A DNA stretch of 64,000 nt from Membranipora membranacea (lineage: Eukaryota > Bryozoa > Gymnolaemata > Cheilostomatida > Membraniporidae). Within the stretch, counting starts at the first letter, position 1. Each line of letters starts with the position of its first letter. The DNA lies in assembly GCA_914767715.1 (NCBI GenBank), contig OU612074.1, forward strand, positions 9,830,062 through 9,894,061, read 5' to 3'. The notes below the pieces were generated by a model that saw only the letters and a list, made by a program, of their open reading frames with translations, did not search any database and had not been told where the DNA came from. A program made the translations under genes and the position numbers. Positions 1 through 9,454 of the stretch are shown piece after piece.

Positions 1-821
1 GAGCCAACTAAAAAAATTAAAAATTCTGATAAAGGTAAGCTGTAGTTTGATTTTTGTTTCATTATATTTGATTATTTAGCGATGCTTTAGATGAAGCAAT
101 AGGCAAAAGTGGAAAGAAAATGCAGAAGTGAAATGGAAAATCCCATTCGAAGAAGCTTTCAACTGTGTGAGGGATTTTTAAATTTTCTTTCTACTGCCTA
201 TTGAAGGTTGATTTTGGCCTGCCGATTTTGATTTAATATAGCAAGTTATGCGAAGTATTCAAGCCTTTTTCAACTATGGGGGAGGGTAAATTGTATATTT
301 GATGTATTTCTACCTCTTTACATCTCACAAATCAAGTTCTGAACTGAGCATGCTGCCATGTCTCAGGCAATGGAAACGCATTCACATTATTGAAAACACT
401 AAAAGGGGACTTTGGAGTTGTCTCACCATTTATAATGTACTGACAAATCCTTCAGTAGTTTGCCTGTTGTTGTTTTGTGCTTTCAACAATCATGATTAGC
501 AGGCAAGTCTTATTGATCCCTTGACAATAATATATTTATCAATTCTATTAAAAGGAGACTGCAATGATGCCACCCTAGTTTAAATGTATCTTGCGATGTT
601 TAAATCACACCATCTGTCTTCTATTGCTAGTAAGATTTCTAATTTTTCATCTTTCACCAGATGGAGAAGGAGATAAGACTGATGATGCAGGAGCGGATCC
701 AGCTGTAGAAGCAGCAGGGGAAGCTGAATCCGCAGGAGCGGAGGAGGGGAGTGATAAGAGTCGCAGCAGCTCCGAAAATGATTTTGAGGTGATTAAAAAA
801 GATGAACTTAATGATCCATAA
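1..821 (+). CDS. SEC62: SEC62-like translocation protein, 3' end (partial)
   Basis: Two exons are visible: 1-34 (ends AAAG|GTAAGC) and 661-821 (after CTTTCACCAG), joined in phase 1 and ending at TAA 819-821. The 64 or so residues are Lys-rich, then acidic (Glu/Asp/Ala/Gly), and finish with SSSENDFEVIKKDELNDP. That tail matches the C-terminal region of animal SEC62, where an acidic/serine stretch precedes an Asn-Asp-Phe-Glu-Met-Ile LC3-interacting motif. In the family, SEC62 is an ER membrane protein that works with SEC61/SEC63 in post-translational import and acts as a receptor for ER-phagy during stress recovery. The membrane segments and the SEC63-binding part would lie upstream of the window. 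Identification rests on the tail alone, so another protein with a similar LIR is possible. Confidence 0.7.
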
Positions 822-2540
822 AAGACGCTGACAAGATATCGTTTATTTATTATGAATGGCTATAACAAACATTAAATGTCTTAATGTTGTTTGTGAAACG
901 AAATTCCTAAGTCAAAAATGTTTAACCCACGCTCACGATCGTTCCTTATCGCTATTGTGTTCACCAGTATTTCTTGCAACTTAGATTTGTTTTCTTCAAA
1001 TCAATATTTAAATTGATTACTTTTATACAACAGGTTTTGAAACAATGATTTGTGGTTGGCTGCTATCTGGCGATGATCTAAATGGCTATGGTTGTGTTTG
1101 ATTATGAAGCGACAAATTTGCATGTCTGTCGGTAAAATGCAATGGTTTCCGGAGTTGTCATCTTGAAAAAAATGAAGACGGAACGCTAATCTCATTTCGG
1201 CATTATTCCATGTCTATATATGTTGTATTGTTATGTTACAATTATTCACTTTAAATTATCTATAAAATAATAAAAATATTATCAAACAGCAAACCAATAT
1301 TCCACATTATATTTCAGAGCGCAGCAGAAACGTCTTACAAGGCAGGGACTTTGATTACCTCAATGAGCAAATCCCATTGTTGCACATTTTTGTTCAAGTA
1401 TACATATGACTTTCACCTGTGCCTGCATAGGATGATATTGTTATCTCTGTAACATGTGGTTTATAATTAAAATGCTTTGTTGAGCAAAGTGATTCAACAT
1501 TTAGTTTCTTTTTTAAAATGATACACATTATCAAATTTACTGCGACCTCTTCAATATCGTCTGTGCCGCATATCGAAAATGGATGATGCATTTCGGCTTA
1601 ATAAATCATGATGATATTTAGGACTACATGTATTCCACACATTGACATTACCTCGGTAGGATCACACTGTGTTAGCTCACATGACATGAGTTACTGACTG
1701 CAATACCATGAATGAAGTGACTAAATCCGAAAACTAGTTCGGCAAGACATTGAACTCACAGCGTGAAAGTTGCTTTTTTACAAACTTCTCGGTCTGCCTG
1801 CATGGTAATAATCAGTGTAGATTATTTGAAGCATTAAGCAATGCATGGTAATGGTCTGTCATAGTTCCGTACAGCACCTTCATATAAAAAATAACTGCCA
1901 ACAGCAAAAATATTTCTTAGGTCAGGCTCTTGAGGGGAGAGGGGGGGGGGGGGGTGCACAAGACGCAAACACTAAGCAGCCAAAATCTGAGACTTTAGAA
2001 ATTCTAATTCTAACCACACACGCCATATTTTCCATAGGATTGGCAACTTTTAATAAGACCAGATGCATAGGCTAGCTAAGTTAAATTTACCATATGCCTC
2101 AGATAGGCCGACCAACACATTTATCTTCATTCGTAGTACGGACAAAAATCTTGGCATATCCCTTTGTTATTTGTGGAAGATGTTACAAACCCTTAGACCC
2201 GCCAACAGCACACCAACGCTCACAAATATTTGCATGGGCGCCGAGCTGCTGCCATAGGGCAAAAACGTTTTTTTTTATGTTATGTCAGCCAATATCATTG
2301 AGCATAAATTAGACACGGTAGCATATACTATGAATATCTTGGATGCTGACTGTCCGGTCGGATGTTTATGCAGCTTAGGTTTTCTATCACCTAGTCACCG
2401 CAGACAGCTTCCGCTCAACCTATAAATAATTCCAGATAATTTTCCTGGTAGGTTATTTTAATTGTAGATCAGCAATTTGCATAAATTCTGTTTAAGCTGT
2501 AAATGTTATTTTTTCTGCCCAGCTTGACATCATATTTTCA
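822..2540. other. SEC62 3' UTR and intergenic DNA
   Basis: No coding exon could be supported. AATAAA-like signals occur near 1267-1275 and could end the SEC62 transcript. A run of 14 G lies at 1941-1954. The short open frames here have no splice context or family resemblance. Confidence 0.5.
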
Positions 2541-2544
2541 CCGA

Positions 2545-2550
2545 TATAAA
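2545..2550 (+). promoter_or_regulatory. TATA box of the first secreted-peptide gene
   Basis: TATAAA sits 75 bases before the ATG at 2625, within GATATAAAATC. The spacing leaves room for a start site near 2575-2580 and a 5' UTR of about 45-50 bases. Sequence match only. Confidence 0.45.
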
Positions 2551-2624
2551 ATCGAGTCCGTTGACATTTTGCTTGGTATTAGAAGATTGTCAGCAGCTTG
2601 TGTAAGCTCAGAGAAAAGAACGAG

Positions 2625-3334
2625 ATGGATACTAGAATGGCGGTGATGGTTGTTTGTCTTATTAGCTCACAAGTTTTGGTATCTAGCTTTGAAGCAGAAA
2701 ATGATGGTAGGTATTATTTCAGGTATCATTACTTCCTTGGGTGTTAAGTCTAGCAAAACTGAGATATAAAAATAGCCCTCTGTTATCAGGCATAATAATT
2801 TGAGAGGTAGGGGACACGTAGAAAATTGCCGAGGGCTAAAAAGAATTAGTTTCCCCAAATCGTATATTTGCTTATGGTTAATTCATCTTATGAACAATCT
2901 CGTAACATAAAAAATCGCATTACAACGTGATAATTTTTTCCATACAATATTCTAATAATATATTCTGTGAGTCTGTTGATTTTAAGCCTTGCTTTATAAT
3001 GAAATTGAAACTTACAATACGTCATATTAGGAAAATTGACAAGTTTGGTGCTGTGCCAACAGGTTCTAATGGCGTATCTGTTTTAACAGATGTGATGATG
3101 GCAAAAGACTTCTTGAGAGGTCTTTATAGCTCCTCCTACAGGCTGCCTCCACAGAGAGACAGCAGTGAGAGTCTGGTAGAGTTCAGAGGTCGTTATGGTG
3201 GAAGATCATCTTCTTATGTCACTCCTGAGTCACTGATCAGGCAGCAGGCAGCAGCTGATACAGGGGATATAATACCGAGAAGGGATAGCAGAGGATGGCC
3301 CAATATGTTCAAAATAAGATGGTTCCATAAATAG
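2625..3334 (+). CDS. Small secreted protein, putative peptide precursor (117 aa)
   Basis: Exons 2625-2706 (GATG|GTAGGT) and 3063-3334 (after GTGCCAACAG) join in phase 1 to give 117 residues. Residues 1-21 form a clear signal peptide (hydrophobic AVMVVCLISSQVLVSS). The mature part has no cysteine, is rich in Ser/Arg/Tyr, and has one dibasic site (R100-R101) that would release a 16-residue C-terminal peptide, DSRGWPNMFKIRWFHK, with no amidation glycine. Signal peptide, small size, dibasic site near the end and an upstream TATA box suggest a neuropeptide or peptide-hormone precursor. I do not recognise the family. The acceptor has a weak pyrimidine tract, but it keeps the frame. It lies directly upstream of another precursor-like gene on the same strand; the two do not look like paralogs. 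Confidence 0.6.
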
Positions 3335-4643
3335 AGAGAAAGAGAGCTTTATAATTTGCTTTGATTTTCAGTAAAATTGATAATATTGGCCAAAATATAG
3401 TTTTTTTTAACACTTTTATTGGCAGTTATTTCATTCTTAATTAAATGTTTTGCTGTTGTGCCAAAAAAAAGTCATGCTATGATATTCAGACCCATTGATA
3501 GTATTGACTGAAATATAGAGAATCTATACATAAATTGTTCTGATAATATCACTGTGTAACTTTGGAGAGGAGGAATAACTCCCAAATGAGTTTTATATGT
3601 TATAATGGCATTGTTTGTTTACTGCCACTAGAACTTACTTATTGATAATATTTACTAAAATATTGTATGTAGCAGAATTCAATACTCATACAGTTTTTTT
3701 TTCACAAATTTTATATTTATATTCTTGGTGGGTGGCAACATTGTAACTACCGAAAAGAATTCTAGAGTCTCACGTGTTGATAATAAGTCATCTCTTCTTG
3801 GTACTTATGTTTCCGGCAACTGTAACAGAAAATGCAATGTTTTTCATGAATAAAATCAAATTAGGTGGATGTTTTCCATAATAAAACTGTGGGAACGATA
3901 AACATAAATATTTATCAATAATGAATAGCCGTGCTACCTGTAGTATCAAGGGAATTATGATGAAACGAGAGACAACATTTAAATACGGATAATTTCAATC
4001 AATGTTATTACAATTCTCCAAGAATTCCTGTAAACAAAACTCTAACTATTTTGTCTAGTACTAGATATTCCCACAGGTTGATTGTTTTTGTCACACTTCT
4101 TTGGGAACCAATAAATGTGTATGCAGATAATTATAATAATAGTCAAGCAATTGTCATGTTAACATAGCCTAGAGTGGTTGTCTTCCCCTGTAACCAAACT
4201 CTATTCTTTGGGCTAGCAGTAAAATATTTTAGTGTATAGTATGCTTTCACAATAAATTGAGGTTATTACATGCTGGTCAAGATTACAAGCATTGACCTCA
4301 TGCAATTCTCACAATGACAACTTAAAAGACAGGTGGCTTTCCAGTTTCCTCAATTTTCTACAAAATAAATATGAAAGTTTGTCAAGCCATGATTGTGATA
4401 TACTGTTGGGTGAATAACCTGCTCTATGTAGTTTAAAATCTCTAATTTTGCCACTGCATAGTGCTACCAGTGAAAATTGTGATACAATTTGTTCAGTTTG
4501 TTTAACTAAACTTGCTTCACTGACTTTGGAAGCCGGATACCGTGAATGTGCTGAGTGCATTGTTGACCACTAGGGGATCGTGCTTCTTTCTTCAAAACTT
4601 GGCAGCATCACACTGAATCACTGCGTGCCATAGTACTCTAGAC
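3335..4643. other. Intergenic, AT-rich
   Basis: Holds the probable 3' UTR of the preceding gene (AATAAA at about 3849). A minus-strand open frame of 83 codons at 4309-4560 has no start context, splice signals or recognisable domain and was not called. Confidence 0.5.
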
Positions 4644-4644
4644 A

Positions 4645-4873
4645 CAGCAGGCCCGTAGTTCTGGGGGAGGCAGGGAGGCACTGCTAAATACAGCGGCCTG
4701 AAAACACTATAATTGAATAATCCATGTCAGAATCAGCTCTTCAAGAATTTCCATTTGCTAGTTATATCCCTTTTTTTATAGGGAGGAGCTTACAGCACCC
4801 TTCCTAAAGATGCTTTAGACTAGCCGCAGACTTTTGCCTCCCCTACTATTTTTTCTAAACTACGGACCTGCAC
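4645..4873. mobile_element. Short TIR element (MITE-like), copy 1
   Basis: The segment begins with GCAGGCCCGTAG and ends with CTACGGACCTGCAC, which are inverted versions of each other. Internally it shares a stretch (CCATGTCAGAATCAGCTC, preceded by AAAACACTAT) with a second copy at 19997-20193. No coding capacity. Shared body plus matching ends in two places support a non-autonomous DNA transposon; I could not identify a clean target-site duplication. Confidence 0.6.
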
Positions 4874-5311
4874 AGTGACATTTGTTATTTGCGACGGCGG
4901 AACTGAGCTATCATTCATGCTTGTCTAGTCTTGTCTTAGAATTATTCATCCATTTGTTTATTCCCATGGGAGATCACTCTAGCATGCGGAGATGTTTCAA
5001 TTTACAGTTTCAAACTAAAAGCTTTCTGCATATTAAGTGCAGAAGAAAATCCCCTGGGCGTAAAACTTGTTGTGCTATTTGTTTTTTTAATCGCTGTTAT
5101 TATTTACTGCATTGAATCACCTTGCATACGATATATGTGTGGGGGAGCGCCCAACTGCCAAATTGTCAAGAAAACAACCAGCACCACGTTGTCAAAAAAC
5201 ACAACAGCTTGACATTATTGATTGAGCGCTGCAGGTTGCAGGGTGAAAAAGTGGCGACTTGACATAAATTATCATTATCACAAAGATTTGGCAGCGGAAC
5301 GCACTGCAGAC

Positions 5312-5319
5312 TATTTAAA
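5312..5319 (+). promoter_or_regulatory. TATA-like element of the cyclic-peptide gene
   Basis: TATTTAAA lies 98 bases upstream of the ATG at 5410, at the place expected for a core promoter with a short 5' UTR. Sequence match only. Confidence 0.4.
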
Positions 5320-5409
5320 ACTGCACTTTACTCCAAACAAACGCCTGTGGACTTTCCAGATCTTGTTTTGAGAGTTTCTGAAGACAAGCTAAAACTGCAC
5401 AGACCAAAT

Positions 5410-8341
5410 ATGGATCTAGAGATCTTTCATCGGTTTTCTGTTGCGTTACTCATGACCTTTGTTTTACTCTCTGATGTGTTATGCCTTCCTCTGTTGAAGC
5501 GTGCAGGTAAGTTTATATCCTCTCATTTTAAATTTGAGCCAGCAGTTTAACCATGATGATTCAGCTCATAAGAAGAGCCACCCACACTGCTCTACTGGCT
5601 TTGCAATTTACTATTCTTTGATTCCATCAACTTTTGGGGACAAAATTTTGAGCAAAAGATAAAATTCTAGCTCGCAAAATATGCTGCTTATGTATATTCC
5701 TGGCAGTCATAACATAACAAACACAACATAGAGCCAGGAATCGGACAATCTGAAACTTTGAAAAATACTTGATTTTTAATTATACCTATGACCCTTTGAC
5801 TGACCCATTAGGAATAGATTGGGTAGGCTCTCTGGGAAGGGTGTCGCACACCCACCCCAGACAACCTGCCCAGGCTACAATAATAGGCCACCACAAATCC
5901 TACAAAACTTGACAACTTTTTAAACTCATATTTACAGGAGGCAGAGGATGTGATCATCTGAGGGGAAGGGCCAGGTATAGCTGTGAAGGTAAGTAAGCAA
6001 ATCAGTTTGATCAATATTCTCGTTTTATTATCGTTCATATTACACTTCGCTTGGCTTCCAGTGGGTTTATTTAGTATTCAAATGACCCCTCCATTTTTTT
6101 TTAACTTTTGGCACGTTATGGAAAATATCCGTCCAGGATGACATTGTCTGCCAAATAAAATATTGTATATATATGGCCCTGTTCTCTACTGCTGGGTCAT
6201 AACCAGCCATTCACTTTGTAACGGGAGAAGCTTCTCGGCCTATTGGCTAAGATCAAAGTGTCATGGCAAATGGCTGATTAGTGCCTGTTTCAGTTTCTGG
6301 CAGCTTGCTGCACACTCACGATTAGGAGGTCCACCATGGCCTCACCTCTAGGATGCATTTTAGTTTACTAGGATGTATCACACTCTCAGTATGAGGACTC
6401 CGGGCAACTTGCGTCCCTCTTTAGGGGCAGCTCACCCTCTGTTTTGTCATAAACAGAAGGGGGGGGGGGAGAAGCACACTGAATTCGTTATGTTATCATT
6501 TTGTTTCAAAAAACTATAGACAAAGAAAACATGTCTACCAATCAAATGCAATGAGATAGATAGTTTCCAAACTTATGTAAGGAATGTCTTCTGGACAAAC
6601 AGGAAAAAACATCACACAGTAACAGTGTTGGTTGCAATGTTCACAAATTTGGTTAATGCCACTATAGTTAATCATCTATAAGGGTCAACCAGCCTACGAT
6701 CAATCGTATGATCTAACTCAAATGTGCCTGGAAGTGGGGTGTCGGAATTTTAGGCAAGAGTCTGGGCGACTTACACTAGCTAAGCCCATGTCAGCCCAAT
6801 CCAAACCTCTGCCTATCAGTGGAGCCCAGATTAACTAAATTCACCATACCTCGCATTATTAGGACTTCGTAATTCTGTACTCCATTAATGCAGAACAGGT
6901 ATAACTTGTTCCCTTCAGCCAAAACTATATCCATCCCATTTGCTTAATTATGACAAAATTTGGAGGTCTCAAGACATTTGAATAAGGTTAATTCACATGC
7001 ATTCACATTACGCATTATACTATTTGTTACAGCTGACCCTATGGGTAAGCGATCAGAATTGCCGACATATTATCCTAAATACCAACAAGGATCGTTGCCA
7101 CATGAATCACTAAGTCACGATAACGTCATTGCTTTGATAGAAGAACTCCTATTAAGACTTTCCGATACTGGCAATTCTCTAAACAAATCAAGCACCGACA
7201 TGCCCCTGTCACTAAAGTATGACAGGCAGTCTCTCAGCGGCTACTCACCACAGCCGTGGGAGCGGTGGGCGAGTTTGCGTGAGAGCATGCAATCCCGTGA
7301 CAGTAATCTACCGATGAGAAACCAACATATGGGAAGATCAAAGCAAAATTATGTGACTGACGACAGCCAAACTCCAGAAGACACTCTGATGAGATCGCTT
7401 AGTCTGCGTCATCAGTCTTATGGTTCTCAAGGTAAGCAAGAGGTGACCTGTTAGATAACCTTGAATAAAAGGACAACAGGGGACGTTGGTAAAGATTCGC
7501 ACGAGGTTGAGTGTGTTATGTAGATTCCCAGCAATCAGACAGTGACTAAGCATAGATATCATTTTACATCTACACCCGTGGCATAGCAGTTACCCAATAA
7601 TGTATTTTTGTCATGGAACCAGCTCCTCAACAACATAAAAGAGTGTGACGTGACTTGTTCTGACTTGGGGATTTCACGTCACAGTTGTGTTGAGGGTTTA
7701 ATGTTGATAGATAAAACATGCTAACATATCATCTGAATGTTGGCCCCTCAAAGCTGTATCATAGAATGTTATGATGGCTAATGTACATTTTAAGCTGGTT
7801 AATTCAAAGTTAATGATTCAAAATTCCTGTTAATTCAACCAAGCAAAATTGGTCCCTTCAGCCATATCCCAATCCACTGTGCTCCATAACCGTATACCTG
7901 TAATCTGCATATCTTATGATTTGTATACTTAAACCAAGGAGTTGTGGACTACAACTCCTTGCTAAAACAAAAAAATAGTTTAAGAAAAGAACCAACTATC
8001 AGCCGGATGCTTCAAACCAATACCTGCCCCAACATTTTATTCTTTACACTCAGGCTTAGTCTCTTTGGTGGTTTGGGTTTGAGTTACACACCCCCCCCTA
8101 TGCTCCCATAACTCTTTGGTTTGTCTCATCTTTGTTGATTAGGATAGCTCTGCCTTTTCTCTGTGCAGGCAGGTTCACTCAACCAGGCATTAGCATTTCA
8201 CCTCTTTTTTTTACAGGATATACACCAGACGCAGTCAGTACAGAAAAGCTACAGAGCTTACTGGCCAAACTTGAAAGAGCTGATCAAACATTTCCCATGG
8301 AAGGGGACAAATCTCCGTATTATGATCAAATGATTTATTAG
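5410..8341 (+). CDS. Neuropeptide-type precursor with amidated cyclic peptide (223 aa)
   Basis: Four exons, 5410-5506, 5938-5988, 7033-7431 and 8217-8341, all joined in phase 1, give 223 residues. Residues 1-26 or so are a signal peptide (VALLMTFVLLSDVLC). A dibasic K30-R31 then opens a peptide A32-M53 followed by G54-K55-R56, the classic amidation-plus-cleavage signal. The peptide has exactly two cysteines, C37 and C48, ten residues apart (CDHLRGRARYSC), so it should be a 22-residue C-terminal amide with one disulfide ring. The remaining ~165 residues are polar with two amphipathic stretches (around VIALIEELLLRL and KLQSLLAKLERA). The ring contains Leu-x-Gly-Arg-x-x-x-x-Cys, reminiscent of the melanin-concentrating hormone core; somatostatin also has ten residues between its cysteines but its FWK core is absent. 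AATAAA follows the stop at about 8349. The precursor nature is well supported; the family is open. Confidence 0.7.
6226..6400 (+). repeat. U2 snRNA-headed SINE, copy 1
   Basis: GCTTCTCGGCCTATTGGCTA and the following AGATCAAAGTGT (6230-6261) match the 5' end of U2 snRNA with about two differences, then the similarity stops. The rest is not U2 but shares blocks such as GTGCCTGTTTCAG, TGCTGCACACTC and GGATGCATTTTAGTT with the copy at 59840-60075. It lies in intron 2 of the cyclic-peptide gene. Outer limits are approximate. Confidence 0.65.
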
Positions 8342-9454
8342 AATTTGAAATAAAAAGTGAGCGGTGTTGAAAGTTTTACCAAATGCAAGAATTTTGACAT
8401 TGCATGTGAACCATAGACCTTAACCTATGTGCTCAACAGACGATCGGTGAGAGTTTGGAGTTATTCCTTCATAAAGATGTAATGCTGAACTCAATGAACT
8501 CCTCACACACCGTTTGTTTTTTCTCTTATGATTTTTTTAAGGTTGAGTGGCTTGTATTCAACTGACCTCGGGATCATCGCGCTTAACAAATAACTGTTCA
8601 GTCATCGACAAATTCATTTTTATTTAGTGAAATTTATTGAGATTAATCAGATTTCATTCCAATTGTAGACCTTAATTCATTTGAAACTTCTATAAAGGAA
8701 GGAACAAAATTATCAAGTTTTTATTCATGCAATGTGTATACATTTGAATGCAGGCTATATTCAGGCTACCTTTAATTGACCTCAATAAATATATGTGGAT
8801 CATTTGTACCATAAACGTTTATTGCTTTTATCTTATGAAAATATACATAATTATTCAATTATTCCTTTTTAACATTTAAATTTATTTCAAGAAAACACTA
8901 AACAATATATACAACAATAAATGAGTAAAAATAGAATGTAAATATGCTTTGTATAGCAGGTATCACAACATTTTGAAAAGGAGGTAGATATAAATTTACG
9001 AGTGAGCTTCTGCTCACATTCATCTTAAGCCTTAGTTTTGGTTACAAAGTAACTAAAAGTCTGAAAATAGGTCCGCATGGATAATAATGGACTGGTCTGC
9101 ACAACTATAATAGCGAATGGTTTTATAAAATTTGAATACAGATACCCAGTTAATAAGTAAAATACTACAGTGTCCATCAAGTTTGTAAATATTGCTACGG
9201 ATCAAGGTAAAGTCACAATTTGTCTGTGGCAGTTTCAGATAACTCAGTGAGGTAGCTGTCAATATAAAACAACAATTCCGCCTTGCCGTCGTCTGCATAA
9301 ACATACCGGTTCATTTCAAGTTTTAGCTAGTGCTTCTGATTGAAAGTGTCTCCCTATTTATCGGTGGCAGGATATCTTGCCTCTATCCGTCTCAACAACT
9401 TATCTTGTTCCATAGCAACAAAATTAAATCTGCTGCTATATTAGTTCAACAGAC
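8342..9454. other. Convergent 3' flanks
   Basis: Space between the stops of the plus-strand peptide gene (8341) and the minus-strand receptor gene (9455). AATAAA at 8349 serves the former; TTTATT runs between about 8815 and 8885 could supply minus-strand polyadenylation signals for the latter. No gene seen. Confidence 0.5.

Noticed and set aside
4309-4560. Minus-strand 83-codon open frame
   Set aside because: Looks mildly coding but lacks leader, domain and splice context; possibly an old transposon piece.
5938-5988. Assignment of the cyclic peptide to somatostatin
   Set aside because: The ten-residue ring size matches, but the Phe-Trp-Lys core is missing and the peptide is N-terminal and amidated.
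6230-6261. Functional U2 snRNA gene
   Set aside because: Similarity ends after about 32 bases; no branch-recognition or Sm region follows, and the rest matches the SINE body at 59840-60075.
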